From contig CAWCLV010000001.1 in NCBI GenBank assembly GCA_963796485.1, positions 1,364,001 to 1,428,000 of the forward strand: a stretch of DNA of 64,000 nt, given 5' to 3'. This DNA is from CAWCDJ01 sp963796485. GTDB lineage: Bacteria > Acidobacteriota > Terriglobia > Bryobacterales > Bryobacteraceae. Below are positions 18,161 to 27,222 of the stretch, piece by piece. The stretch's first letter is position 1; the number at the start of each line of letters is the position of its first letter. Below the pieces are notes generated by a model, which was given only the letters and a program-made list of their open reading frames with translations, was not told where the DNA came from and made no database searches. The translations under genes were made by a program, and so were the position numbers.

Positions 18161-19338
18161 TCCACCTGTGCCCTCAGATTGGCTACACCGGCCGAGCTTC
18201 GGGTGTCCACCACCTCGAACGCCACCGCATCGTCCAACCAGTCGTGGCTGGTGCCGTCGCCGTTTTGCGTCGCCACGGTGAGGGTGTACTGTTGCGGCGT
18301 GAGCCAGCACTCGATACGGAAATCCACTTCCAGTTCATCGCCCCGTTCAAAGTCTCCCAACTCGACGTGCTCGATCCGCGTATTGGTGCCGTAAACGTCC
18401 ATGCCGATGCGCGTGCGGATCAGGATCCCGACCATGGGGTCGCCGATGGCGCCGTGGAACCGCGAACGCACCCGCACGGTTACCGGCTCGCCGCTCGCGA
18501 TGGAAGCCGCCGGCTCGCCGTGGTGGTTCAGAATTTCGACGCCCAGGATCTCGCTCGTGCCGTCGCCGTGGCGGAAACTCGCGCGCACGCGGTCTTCCTT
18601 TTCCTTTTTGGATTCCTGGCGCTCCAACACCAGCCCGATATAACGGTTGATCACGTCTTTGGGTGCGCCTTCCGCGGCGATCCGGCCGTTCAGCAGCAGA
18701 ATCGCGCGGTCGGAAAGCTGCTTGACCAAACCGAGGTCGTGCGAGACGAACAGCACCGTGATCTTACGTTCCCGCAATTCCTGAAACTTGCGCACGCAGC
18801 GGTTGGCAAATACGGCATCGCCCACCGCCAGGGCTTCGTCCACGATCAGGATTTCGGGATCGACGTGGATGGCAGTCGAGAACGCCAGCCGGACGTACAT
18901 GCCGCTCGAGTATTCCTTCACGGGACGCTCGATGAACTCGCCGATCTCGGCGAAGGCCTCGATGGAGGGCATGGCCTTGTCGATGGCGGCGCGGCTCAGC
19001 CCCATGATCTCGCCGTTCAGGTAGATGTTTTCCCGCCCGCTGAATTCCGGGTTGAAGCCAGCGCCCAACTCGAGCAGAGCCGCGATCCGGCCGCGCGTCA
19101 CCACCCGGCCGGTGGTCGGTTGCAGGATCCCGCTGACGATTTGCAGCAGGGTGCTTTTTCCGCAGCCGTTCGGACCGACCAGCCCGAGGGTTTCGCCTTT
19201 CTCCAGCGCGAAACCGATATCGCGCAGCGCCCAGAAATCGGAATGCCGGCGGCCGCCGCCCGGAAGCATCTCCCGCAGGCGGTCCGAAGGGCGACGGTAC
19301 AAACGGTACAGCTTCGAAACGTTTTGGACAAGGACCAA
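18142..19338 (-). CDS. ABC transporter ATP-binding protein, Wzt-like, without a nearby permease
   Basis: A 398-residue ATPase of the polysaccharide/teichoic-acid exporter class. Walker A GPNGCGKST is at 55-63, an ENIYLNG segment at 103-109, signature YSSGM at 143-147, Walker B ILIVDE at 163-168 and H-loop H200. Residues about 255-398 form an extra beta-sandwich like the C-terminal domain of Wzt, which in known systems recognises the modified end of an O-antigen chain. The matching permease (Wzm type) is normally just upstream, but here upstream holds only a 57-residue membrane peptide and repeats. The start is a TTG at 19338 with no good Shine-Dalgarno, so the exact N-terminus is uncertain; few residues are missing before the first strand. 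Confidence 0.88.
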   Translation of the reverse strand: MVLVQNVSKLYRLYRRPSDRLREMLPGGGRRHSDFWALRDIGFALEKGETLGLVGPNGCGKSTLLQIVSGILQPTTGRVVTRGRIAALLELGAGFNPEFSGRENIYLNGEIMGLSRAAIDKAMPSIEAFAEIGEFIERPVKEYSSGMYVRLAFSTAIHVDPEILIVDEALAVGDAVFANRCVRKFQELRERKITVLFVSHDLGLVKQLSDRAILLLNGRIAAEGAPKDVINRYIGLVLERQESKKEKEDRVRASFRHGDGTSEILGVEILNHHGEPAASIASGEPVTVRVRSRFHGAIGDPMVGILIRTRIGMDVYGTNTRIEHVELGDFERGDELEVDFRIECWLTPQQYTLTVATQNGDGTSHDWLDDAVAFEVVDTRSSAGVANLRAQVEWRVSR

Positions 19339-19372
19339 ATTTGATTTTAGCCCGGGAGCGGGAGAAGCCGCC

Positions 19373-19546
19373 TTAGGCCTCTTCGCAGGCTAGCCGGATC
19401 CTGCGAATCCGATCCAGGTCCTCGGAAGTCATCAGCGTGACGGACAGGAGCAGGCGCCAGAGCCGCCGCCGTTGGTGGCGAACGTCGAACACACAGACAA
19501 AAGCGATCATGAACACGATGGAATACAAAGCGGCGTAATGCGACAT
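19373..19546 (-). CDS. 57-residue predicted membrane peptide
   Basis: Short frame from ATG 19546 to TAA 19373-19375 with natural-looking composition. One hydrophobic segment covers about residues 4-20 (YAALYSIVFMIAFVCVF), then a basic stretch (HQRRRLWRLLLS) and an acidic-basic tail (TSEDLDRIRRIR, ending ACEEA). A purine-rich GGAAGAGAG lies upstream on the minus strand. It ends 34 bases before the Wzt-like ATPase start, on the same strand, so co-transcription is plausible. I know no family for it. Its presence where a permease would be expected makes it worth noting. Confidence 0.55.
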   Translation of the reverse strand: MSHYAALYSIVFMIAFVCVFDVRHQRRRLWRLLLSVTLMTSEDLDRIRRIRLACEEA

Positions 19547-19631
19547 CGTCTATCTCTCTTCCAACAGGAGTATGATGCCATTCACGCCTGAAGAGCAGTC
19601 CTCAAAGGAGAAGGACCAAAAGTCCTACTGG

Positions 19632-19785
19632 GTAGGGTACCGCTCCCGGCCTGCCCACGCGGCCGACAAGGCGCGCTCCGCACGCCTGGGTGCTCATCGC
19701 CGCGACAAGTGAGGTAGGCCAACCTGGCCTGCCCGGGTGCGCAGGCGCGCCTTCGGCGCGTGGGCAGGCCGGGATGCCTACCCCA
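19632..19785. repeat. Cluster of three palindromic repeat copies in a gene-free stretch
   Basis: The gap 19547-19857 (311 bases) holds no convincing gene. It carries three related units. One at 19632-19653 reads GTAGGGTACC...GGCCTG (inverted orientation). A shorter one at 19714-19731 reads GTAGGCCAACCTGGCCTG (inverted). One at 19764-19785 reads CAGGCCGGGATG...CCCCAC (direct). The last two flank a GC-rich hairpin (GCGCGCCTTCGGCGCG at about 19744-19759), so the whole region can fold into a large cruciform. The units match single copies at 7291 and 32639. They behave like REP/BIME-type elements. Confidence 0.6.
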
Positions 19786-19857
19786 CTTGCGTTCGTCACC
19801 GTAGTCGATCGTGTGTAGCAATCGGCGAAACGAACTAACGAGGCTGCCCTCCTGTGG

Positions 19858-22302
19858 TTATTCGTCGCGCAGCGCGCTCGCCGGTTCGATCGTGGTGGCC
19901 CGGGAGGCCGGCACCCAGCAGGCGGCGATCCCCACCAGCAGGAGAACCGAGGGAACCAGAAGGAAGGTGATGGAATCCCACGGGCTGACTACGAAGAGCA
20001 TGCTCTGCACGGCGCGCGCCCCGGCCAGCGCGCATAGAATCCCAATCGCGATCCCGATGGCGACCACGCGCGCGCCTTCGACAAGGATCATTCGGCGCAC
20101 GTCGGAGGCCGTGGCGCCGAGAGCCATTCTCACGCCGAACTCCCGGCTGCGCTGATTCACGGAATAGGAAATGATGCCGTAGATCCCAATCGATGCCAGC
20201 AGCAGCGCGAGCGCGCCGAACACCGCCAGCAGATCGGCCGAGAGGCGTTGCGCCCAAAACGACTGGTGAAGATTCACGCCGAACGATTCCGCTTGCAGCA
20301 CCAGGTTAGGGTCGAGCGATTGCAACCGGGCGCGCACCTCGGCCGCTTTGGATGTGGGATCCGCCGAGGTCCGGAAATAAACGACCGCCGCTGGAAAGTA
20401 GTACTGCCGGAGGGAAAGGTAAACCAGCGGCTCCGGTTCCTCACCGATGGCCTGATAGGTCGCGTTGCGGGCAACACCCACGACCTCGGCCGGGGCCGAG
20501 TCGCCGTAGAACCGGATCACTTTCCCCAGAGGCTCCTGGCCCGGCCAGAAACTGGATGCCGCCGCCTCGTTTACAATCGCAATTCGCGGAGTTGTGGTGG
20601 TGTCCAGCAGGCTGAAATCGCGGCCGCGGAGGAGCGGGAGCCGAACGGTCTGGAAATAGCCGGGCCACACCCCGCTGGTCGGCGTGACCCTCCCCTGGCT
20701 GCTGTCGGTTGTGTCCTGCCCGCCGAGGAGGACCGTGCGGGCCGCCGATACACGCATGGGAACGTCTTTGGACAGGGTGGCGGCGGCAACTCCGGGGGTC
20801 GAAGCGGCTGCTTCCAGGGCGCGCTCCTGAAATGCCCAGCCGCGCGCTTCGTTGTATCCCTGGCCGGTGAGGTTGAAGGCTACGATGCCGAGATGTCCGG
20901 TGTCGAAACCCAGGTCGAACTGCGAGGCATTCCAAACGCTGCGCAGGAACAGGCCGGCTCCGGCGAGGGCGACGACGGATAAGGCGACCTGGCCCGCAAC
21001 CAGAACGGGGTGGATCCGGATGCGGCCCCGCGCCTGGGAGCCGCGGCCCGTCCGCTCCTTCAGGTCGGTTGCCAGGTCCAGGCGGGTCGCCTGGAGGGCG
21101 GGGAAGAGGCCGAAGATGATGCCCGTGGCCAGCGCGAGGACGAATGTATACCCAAGCACCTGGGTGTCCAGCCCCAGGGAAAAGCCGGCGTACTCGAAGG
21201 CGGGCGGCTTCATGGACCAGAGGATGTCGCGGGCCCACCGGGCGACGGCCAGGCCGGCCAAGCCGCCGATGGAGGCCAGCAGAAGACTCTCGATCAGGAA
21301 CTGCCGCACCAGTTGCCAGCGACTGGCGCCGATCGCCAGGCGTATGGCGATCTCCTTGCTCCGGTTGGCGGCCCGCGCCAGCATGAGGTTGGCGACATTC
21401 GCGCAGGCGATCAGCAGGACCAGGCCGGAGACGATCATCAGCACGGAACCGGCGCGCGAGATCGTGGCCCGGGTCTTGGAATTCATGGTGTCCTGGGAGG
21501 CTTCCAGCAGGGCGACGCCGCGGCCGGCGTTATCCTTGGGGTGTTCGCGTCCGAGGTCCTGCGCCAGCACCTGCATGGAGGCTTCGGCCTGGGGCAGCGC
21601 GACTCCTTCTTTGAGCCGCCCGACCACCGAGAAGATGAGGGCCCGCCGCTGCCTTACCCACGCGGCGTTCGGATAGAGATTCTCGTACATCGCCATGGGT
21701 GCCCACACATCCGCGGCATAAAGCGAGTTCAGCCCGCGGAAATCGGGCGGCGCTACCCCGACCACCTGATAGGAGAGCCCGTTCAGCGTCACGGTCCGGG
21801 AGGTCACCCGGGGATCCGCACCGTAGACCCTGGTCCAGAGGGCATAGCTGATCACCGCGACCGGACTAGCTCCCGGCACTACGTCCTCCTCCGGCAGGAA
21901 GCCGCGCCCCAGGATCGGCCGGACCCCCAACTCGGAAAAGTAGTTGCCGGACGCCATGTGTGCGATCAGGAGTTGGGGATCCCCGTGACCGCTCATGGTT
22001 ACGGTGACGGGGGAATAAACCAGCAGCGACGAGAAGACCTGGTTTCGATCGCGATAGTCTTTAAAATTCGGATAAGAGCAGAGAAGCATCCCCGGGTTTC
22101 GAGGGTCCAGCGTGTGGACTGTGACCAGCCGGGCGGGGTCGCGGACCGGCAGGGGACGCAGCAGGATGGCGTTTAACATTGTGAAAATGGTGGTGTTTGC
22201 GCCGATTCCCAATGCCAGAGACAGCACCGCCGCCGCGGCGACTCCACGATTCCTCGTGATCGCGCGGAAGGCGTACCGCAGGTCTTCCCGTATCCCGGTC
22301 AT
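19858..22302 (-). CDS. ADOP-type orphan ABC transporter permease (MacB/FtsX-like), first copy
   Basis: An 814-residue inner-membrane permease of the acidobacterial duplicated orphan permease type: two MacB-like periplasmic domains and two FtsX-like four-helix units in one chain, without its own ATPase. The N-terminal hallmark is LSLALGIGANTTIFTMLN at about 29-46, followed by LLRPLPVRDP. A central FtsX unit lies at about 275-400 (LLIACANVANLMLARAANR). The C-terminal unit is at about 680-814 with GVRMALGATASDVRRMI, ending in PASRATTIEPASALRDE. The family is thought to work with separate ATPases, but substrates are not known. It is divergent from the GT-C-like gene at 22380 across 77 bases. Confidence 0.93.
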   Translation of the reverse strand: MTGIREDLRYAFRAITRNRGVAAAAVLSLALGIGANTTIFTMLNAILLRPLPVRDPARLVTVHTLDPRNPGMLLCSYPNFKDYRDRNQVFSSLLVYSPVTVTMSGHGDPQLLIAHMASGNYFSELGVRPILGRGFLPEEDVVPGASPVAVISYALWTRVYGADPRVTSRTVTLNGLSYQVVGVAPPDFRGLNSLYAADVWAPMAMYENLYPNAAWVRQRRALIFSVVGRLKEGVALPQAEASMQVLAQDLGREHPKDNAGRGVALLEASQDTMNSKTRATISRAGSVLMIVSGLVLLIACANVANLMLARAANRSKEIAIRLAIGASRWQLVRQFLIESLLLASIGGLAGLAVARWARDILWSMKPPAFEYAGFSLGLDTQVLGYTFVLALATGIIFGLFPALQATRLDLATDLKERTGRGSQARGRIRIHPVLVAGQVALSVVALAGAGLFLRSVWNASQFDLGFDTGHLGIVAFNLTGQGYNEARGWAFQERALEAAASTPGVAAATLSKDVPMRVSAARTVLLGGQDTTDSSQGRVTPTSGVWPGYFQTVRLPLLRGRDFSLLDTTTTPRIAIVNEAAASSFWPGQEPLGKVIRFYGDSAPAEVVGVARNATYQAIGEEPEPLVYLSLRQYYFPAAVVYFRTSADPTSKAAEVRARLQSLDPNLVLQAESFGVNLHQSFWAQRLSADLLAVFGALALLLASIGIYGIISYSVNQRSREFGVRMALGATASDVRRMILVEGARVVAIGIAIGILCALAGARAVQSMLFVVSPWDSITFLLVPSVLLLVGIAACWVPASRATTIEPASALRDE

Positions 22303-22361
22303 CTCAATTGGTTTAGAGTAGCACTGCGCCTTTCCGGTCCCAAGACCGTCGGAGTTGCCCT

Positions 22362-22370
22362 TGTTATACT
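22362..22370 (+). promoter_or_regulatory. Extended -10 promoter upstream of the GT-C-like gene
   Basis: TGTTATACT fits TGnTATAnT. Transcription would start near 22377, only about 3 bases before the GTG at 22380. Either the message is essentially leaderless or the true start codon is further downstream. No -35 box or Shine-Dalgarno is evident. Confidence 0.4.
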
Positions 22371-22379
22371 TGCAGTTCC

Positions 22380-24164
22380 GTGCCGCAGATCATCCAGATC
22401 CTGTCCGGCGCCGTGTTCACGCTGGCGGTGTGCGTCGCAGCAGGCAGCGTGCTGCTCCGGCGGTTCCTGGTTCCGTTGTCCACCGCCGAAAGGCTGGTGT
22501 TCGCGTTCCTGGCGGGTTCCGCTTGCCTGGAAGTAGTGATGTTCCTGCTTTGTGCGTTTCATCTGGCACACCCATTTTTTATTGGCGCTCTCGGAGCTGC
22601 TATGGTCGGCTGGGCGGCGGTGAGCGTCCGGCCGCTGCGCGGCGCGAAGGCGCTGCCGCGGCCGCCCAAGACTTGGCTGGGCCTGTTCCTTGTCATTTTC
22701 ACGGCATATTTCGGGGCATACTTCTTCAATGCGCTGGCCCCGGAGGTCAGCCCGGACGGCAGCGGCTACCACCTTGGAAACGTTTACAGGATGTGGCAGC
22801 AGTACGGGTTCGCCTGGGACTATCACAGCATTTACTCCCATATGCCGCAGGGGATGGAGATGCTGTTTCTTCCGGCGTACACCATCGGCGGCCCATCGGC
22901 TGCCGCGCTCGTGCACTTCGCCTTTTTTTCGACCCTGCCGCTGCTCATGGCCAGCTACGGTTGCCGTTTCGGATTTCCACGGGCGGGGATCTTCGGTGCC
23001 GTCCTGGTGTATGCGTCACCGGTTTGCGGGCTCGTCGGGGTGTCGGCATACAACGACATGGCGCTTGCAACGCTGATTTATGCAGTATTCTACCTGATTC
23101 AACTAAATTCTGAGATTTCCGACCATAAATTGTTCTTTACAGCTGGCTTATTGATCGGAGAATGCTTCGCGCTGAAATACACGGGGGCGGTTGCGGCCGT
23201 AGTCGCCGCGGCGATGGTTCTTCTAAAATACCGGCGCGGCGCGATCGCTCCCCTGTTGCGTTGTGCGCTAGCCGCGTCCGTGGTCGCACTGCCTTGGATC
23301 TTGAGGAACTGGATCTGGGTGGGTGATCCAGTCGCTCCCTTCTTGAATTCGTGGTTTCCGAATCCCTATTTCAGCCCCTCGCTCGAGCATGGCTACCTAG
23401 CCGATCTGGCGTCCTACCCGGCCTTCAAGCATTACTGGGATCTTCCGCTGGATTTCGCTCTTTTTGGGCGACTTCTGCCCGGGTTCGCCGGTCCCGTATT
23501 CCTCCTTGCCCCGCTCTCTTTGCTGGCGCTCCGCCGTGCCGAAGGGAGGCGCTTGCTCCTGGCGGCGCTGATCTGCGGAGTACCGGTTGCGTTCAACGCC
23601 GCGGTTCGATTTCTCATTCCCTCACTGCCGTTTCTCGCGATGGCAATGGGGATTGCGATGGAGGAATCCAGGGGCGTCCTGCCGGCTCTGGCCGCTTTCC
23701 ACGCGCTGCTTTGCTGGCCCGCGCTCGCCGGCTCGTACTCTGCTCCATGGGCTTGGCGAATCCGGGAAATACCTGTACGGGCCGCATTGAGGATAGAACC
23801 GGAGATCCAGTTCCTGACGCGCAGGCTGCCCGATTATGCGTGGAAAGAGCCCGTCGAGAGGCTGGTGCCGGCGCATGCCCGGATCTTCACGGACGCCGGC
23901 CGCCCGGAGGCCTACATCCATAGAGAACTGATCGTAGGTTACGAGTCCACCCTGGGGTACCAAGCCCAGCTAATATTATTAGCACCTCTTGTAAATCCTT
24001 CAGTAATGCCATCTACTTCACTGAAATTAAAGACTATTGGAATCTCGTACCTGCTTATTAACGATACCAACCAATTGGGGGACCACCTGAAGCATCACTC
24101 GAAGTTCTGGGGCGTGACGGCCTTGGCGGAGGTCAATGGTGCGACTCTCTACCGGATCGACTAG
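22380..24164 (+). CDS. Polytopic GT-C-like membrane protein (putative lipid-linked sugar glycosyltransferase), copy 1
   Basis: A 594-residue protein with about 10-12 membrane helices and a large C-terminal periplasmic part (about 450-594). The first external loop carries APEVSPDGSGYHLG (120-133), whose acidic residues sit where GT-C transferases keep their catalytic Asp/Glu. The same motif occurs in the protein at 28128-30275 (MAPEFSFDGSRYHLG), and both align from residue 1, so they are paralogues. The reaction is inferred, not shown. The start is GTG. The 3' end overlaps the next gene by 29 bases, implying coupling. Confidence 0.75.
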   Translation: MPQIIQILSGAVFTLAVCVAAGSVLLRRFLVPLSTAERLVFAFLAGSACLEVVMFLLCAFHLAHPFFIGALGAAMVGWAAVSVRPLRGAKALPRPPKTWLGLFLVIFTAYFGAYFFNALAPEVSPDGSGYHLGNVYRMWQQYGFAWDYHSIYSHMPQGMEMLFLPAYTIGGPSAAALVHFAFFSTLPLLMASYGCRFGFPRAGIFGAVLVYASPVCGLVGVSAYNDMALATLIYAVFYLIQLNSEISDHKLFFTAGLLIGECFALKYTGAVAAVVAAAMVLLKYRRGAIAPLLRCALAASVVALPWILRNWIWVGDPVAPFLNSWFPNPYFSPSLEHGYLADLASYPAFKHYWDLPLDFALFGRLLPGFAGPVFLLAPLSLLALRRAEGRRLLLAALICGVPVAFNAAVRFLIPSLPFLAMAMGIAMEESRGVLPALAAFHALLCWPALAGSYSAPWAWRIREIPVRAALRIEPEIQFLTRRLPDYAWKEPVERLVPAHARIFTDAGRPEAYIHRELIVGYESTLGYQAQLILLAPLVNPSVMPSTSLKLKTIGISYLLINDTNQLGDHLKHHSKFWGVTALAEVNGATLYRID

Positions 24165-25044
24165 GACCGTATTGGCACTGGGCGTCTGCACCGCCGGACT
24201 CCTTTGGTGCGCCTGGCGTGCAGCGGTGGCTCCAATCAGCCCGTCCGAGGCCGCACTCTACAACCACCTGGTCCGCGTGCCGGCGGTCGACGCCGGGGTG
24301 CGGCAGGATGCCTGGAGCGGCATCGTTTACGCCGTGGCGGCGCGTCGGGCGGTCAATCTTCTGAGGCTGTCTGAGTTCACCTTGCGGCTGCCGGCGATAC
24401 TTGCAGCAGTTGTTTACTTCTGGCTGGTTTATCGACTGTCGAAAAAGCACTTATTGTTGCTGATGCTGGCCATCTATCCAGTCGTAACCGGAGTTTTTTC
24501 GACCGCTGGGGGCAGGGGACTGGCGTCGGCGCTCTGCCTGGGCGCCCTTTCCACCGCCGACTGGAGCCTCGCCGGTTGGGAACTTGGACTGGCCCTTGCG
24601 GCGGCACCGGCGTGGTGGTGGCTGCCCGCTGGTGCAGCCGTCTTGCGGCTCGCATCGTCCAGAGAATGGCTCCGATGGGTCCAGCAGGTGGTGATCCCCG
24701 CTATAGCGGCATCCTTGATTATCCTGCTGATCCCGTTGGTGCACGCGGGCGTTTCGGGATCTGCGCCACCGGGGTCTCCTTATGAAATGAGGAGCGCCAT
24801 GGCCGTGCTGCGAAAGAACGCGGGAGGCCGGGGTGCGACGATCGCGGTCAGCCCGTCACTGATGGAGCAGGCTCTGTTTTACAAGGCCGAGTACCGGGAA
24901 CGCAATTGGAAGGTCGTATCCGCCGGGGTGGAAGCTGCCGGTTACCTCGTCCTGGACGGGGAGGAAAAACAAGCCGGCGGCATATTGTTTCGCGGTGCGT
25001 CGGTAGTCGTCCGGACGCTCCCGGCTGCTGCATCGCAGCCATAG
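24136..25044 (+). CDS. Membrane protein coupled to the GT-C-like gene, function unknown
   Basis: A 302-residue protein with about six hydrophobic segments (about 11-28, 86-100, 104-122, 145-170 and 183-205) and a C-terminal soluble domain (about 215-302). An N-terminal loop (ISPSEAALYNHLVRVPAVDAG) resembles a shortened version of the first loop of ArnT/GT39-like proteins, and FTLRLPAILAAVVYFWLVYRL resembles the helix that follows there. It may be a reduced GT-C family member or an accessory subunit. It begins 29 bases inside the previous gene and is probably in one operon with it. Confidence 0.65.
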   Translation: MVRLSTGSTRTVLALGVCTAGLLWCAWRAAVAPISPSEAALYNHLVRVPAVDAGVRQDAWSGIVYAVAARRAVNLLRLSEFTLRLPAILAAVVYFWLVYRLSKKHLLLLMLAIYPVVTGVFSTAGGRGLASALCLGALSTADWSLAGWELGLALAAAPAWWWLPAGAAVLRLASSREWLRWVQQVVIPAIAASLIILLIPLVHAGVSGSAPPGSPYEMRSAMAVLRKNAGGRGATIAVSPSLMEQALFYKAEYRERNWKVVSAGVEAAGYLVLDGEEKQAGGILFRGASVVVRTLPAAASQP

Positions 25045-25163
25045 GTGGTGGTTTTCAGCCACGCCCCGATTACTAGGAATTCACCTAACATGTGGATCAT
25101 CATGCTATTACGGTTTGGCCCAACCCGTGCAACCCGTGTACAGCGAAGTTCGGAAATCTTGGC

Positions 25164-27062
25164 ATGGAACGCTTAGGAAACTGCCGGTTGTTAGGCCTCA
25201 CAGGTGCCATCCTGATAGCGGCCGGCGCGTTTGCACCGGTTCGCGCTCAAGATCCTGACGACCAGCAGCGGGCGGTGGCCCGGATCAGCCTCATGAATGG
25301 CGATGTCTCCGTTCAGCGAGGGGACTCCGGAGATTGGGTTGCCGGAATCATCAATGCACCTCTGTTGGCGGAAGACCGCATTTCAACCGGCCCCAATTCT
25401 CGCGCAGAGGTTCAATTCGATTCATCCAACGTGTTGAGAATAGGCGGGAACGCCGAGATACGCCTGACGCAGCTCGAGTACGGGCGCTATCAACTGGAAC
25501 TCGCTCACGGAACCGTAACCTATAACGTTGTCAGGGCCTCAGGCGTAAACGCGGAAGTAGATACTCCGAGTGTTGCCGTAAAGCCATCGAATCAGGGCAT
25601 CTATCGTATTTCAGTGAACGACTCGGGCGAGACCGAGGTCACAGTTCGGGAAGGGCAGGTCGAGGTATTCTCGGCGCGCGGTTCGCAATGGGTTCAGACC
25701 GGGCAATCGCTGTTGGCGCGGGGCACCGGGCAGGATGCCGAGTTCCAGATCGCGGCTGCGAGTGCTATCGACGATTGGGACCGCTGGAACGCGGACCGCG
25801 ATCGGGCCCTTGTGCGGGCCTCCAGCTATCAATATGTTCCGCAAGGCGTTTATGGCGCGGAAGACCTGGACAACAACGGTTCCTGGGCGAACGTAGCGCC
25901 TTATGGCTACTGCTGGCATCCGACCGTGGTGGATGCCGGATGGGCTCCGTATCGTGCGGGCCGCTGGGTGTGGGAAGACTGGTATGGGTGGACTTGGGTA
26001 AGCTACGACGCGTGGGGTTGGGCGCCATACCATTATGGACGCTGGTTCTCGAGCGGCGGGCAATGGTGGTGGTATCCGGGCGTGATGGGGCGCCGCCATT
26101 ACTGGTCACCCGCGCTTGTGGCATTCTTCGGGTTCGGACCGGGAGTCGGAGTCGGGTTCGGGTTCGGCAACGTGGGCTGGGTCCCGCTAGCGCCGTATGA
26201 AGTGTTTCATCCATGGTGGGGACGCGGGTACTACGGCGGCGGCGCCTACATCGACCGAAGGATTAACATTGCCAACGTAAGTATCACGAACGTATACAGA
26301 AATGCTCGTGTTTCGAACGGAATTTCCGGGATGCCAGCGGGCGATTTCACCGGCGGGCGGTTCCACAATATCCGCGGGTTCCAGGGTTCGCAGATTCGCG
26401 AAGCCGGGCTTGTGCGCGGTCAGATGCCGATCGGGCCGACCGCCCAAAACCTGAGATTCTCCGATCGCAATGTAGGGCGAGTGCCGGCCGCGCGGCAAAA
26501 CATGCGGTTCTTCTCGCATCAGCAGGCAAACCCGGTGGAGCGGGCATCTTTTGCGCAGCAGCAGCGCACGTTCGATCCATCCGCGCGTTCGCCGCTCCCG
26601 GTGCAGAGCAGGCAATCGCTCGGGAACACTTCGCCGCGCGGCACACGGAACCCCGGGGCGGAGGGCTGGCGCCGGTTCGGAGCGCCCGGACGCGCACCGG
26701 CGGCCCAGCAGGCTGACCCATCTCAAGCCAATTCCGGGGCTGGTCGATTCGGCGGATCGCGATTCGCCGCTCAGCCCGAAGCGCAACAGCAGCCGTTGCG
26801 TGTGGCGCCGCCGGTGGTCCGGCAGCGCCAGAGCTACAGTCCGCCGGCGCAGAGTGCGCCCAGGTATCAGGCGCCGCAGCCGCGGTATCAGGCACCGCGA
26901 CAGCAGAGCGCGCCACGGACTTACAGCGCGCCGGCCCGAAGCGCCCCGGCCCGAAGGGCCCCGGCCCGAAGCGCCCCGGCCCGAAGCGCCCCGCAAGCGC
27001 CTCGGAGTAATGGTGGAGCCGGCGGCAGCCGTTCCAGCGGCAGCCGGGGAGGGCGCCACTAA
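25164..27062 (+). CDS. FecR-domain protein with WGW-rich (DUF6600-type) middle and Ala-Pro-Ser-Arg tail
   Basis: A 632-residue exported protein. The signal peptide is about 1-28 (ILIAAGAFAPVRAQ). A FecR-like beta domain spans about 37-185 (ISLMNGDVSVQRGDSGDW, DRISTGPNSRAEVQFDSSN, VTVREGQVEVFS). Next comes an aromatic region of about 215-345 with repeated W/Y-G-W pairs (WEDWYGWTWVSYDAWGWAP), as in the DUF6600 family common in acidobacteria. The last ~200 residues are low-complexity Arg/Pro/Gln/Ala, ending in ARSAP repeats and a Gly/Ser/Arg tail, likely unstructured and highly basic. It is probably a periplasmic or surface protein; no function is established. The ATG at 25164 is preferred since it gives a normal signal peptide. 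A strong terminator follows. Confidence 0.82.
   Translation: MERLGNCRLLGLTGAILIAAGAFAPVRAQDPDDQQRAVARISLMNGDVSVQRGDSGDWVAGIINAPLLAEDRISTGPNSRAEVQFDSSNVLRIGGNAEIRLTQLEYGRYQLELAHGTVTYNVVRASGVNAEVDTPSVAVKPSNQGIYRISVNDSGETEVTVREGQVEVFSARGSQWVQTGQSLLARGTGQDAEFQIAAASAIDDWDRWNADRDRALVRASSYQYVPQGVYGAEDLDNNGSWANVAPYGYCWHPTVVDAGWAPYRAGRWVWEDWYGWTWVSYDAWGWAPYHYGRWFSSGGQWWWYPGVMGRRHYWSPALVAFFGFGPGVGVGFGFGNVGWVPLAPYEVFHPWWGRGYYGGGAYIDRRINIANVSITNVYRNARVSNGISGMPAGDFTGGRFHNIRGFQGSQIREAGLVRGQMPIGPTAQNLRFSDRNVGRVPAARQNMRFFSHQQANPVERASFAQQQRTFDPSARSPLPVQSRQSLGNTSPRGTRNPGAEGWRRFGAPGRAPAAQQADPSQANSGAGRFGGSRFAAQPEAQQQPLRVAPPVVRQRQSYSPPAQSAPRYQAPQPRYQAPRQQSAPRTYSAPARSAPARRAPARSAPARSAPQAPRSNGGAGGSRSSGSRGGRH
26933..26992 (+). 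repeat. Four tandem copies of a 15-base unit inside the FecR-domain gene
   Basis: GGCCCGAAGCGCCCC is repeated at 26933, 26948, 26963 and 26978; the second copy has one change. It encodes the pentapeptide ARSAP (one copy reads ARRAP). Its length, a multiple of three, means copy-number change would keep the frame. Confidence 0.85.
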
Positions 27063-27103
27063 AGTCTCGGTTTTCCTGGATCGCGTTCAGTTTCTTCCCA
27101 AGC

Positions 27104-27140
27104 GGCCCGGTCCCGTTCAGCGGGGATCGGGCCTTTTTTT
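27104..27140 (+). terminator. Rho-independent terminator after the FecR-domain gene
   Basis: An inverted repeat starting GGCCCGGTCCC (27104) and closing with GGGGATCGGGCC (ending 27133) is followed by seven T residues (27134-27140). It lies 42 bases after the TAA. The rest of the gap to 27222 shows nothing else. Confidence 0.85.
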
Positions 27141-27222
27141 AGGCTGCGCCTAAAAAGTTTACATAATATCCGTTATGGGAAGTGACGCCCCTGCCGGGCC
27201 GCTGCCTCAAGAGAGCGGGCCC

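Noticed and set aside
19547..19857. Short Arg/Gly/Pro-rich frames in the repeat cluster
   Set aside because: They are translations of the palindromic repeats and lack ribosome-binding sites.
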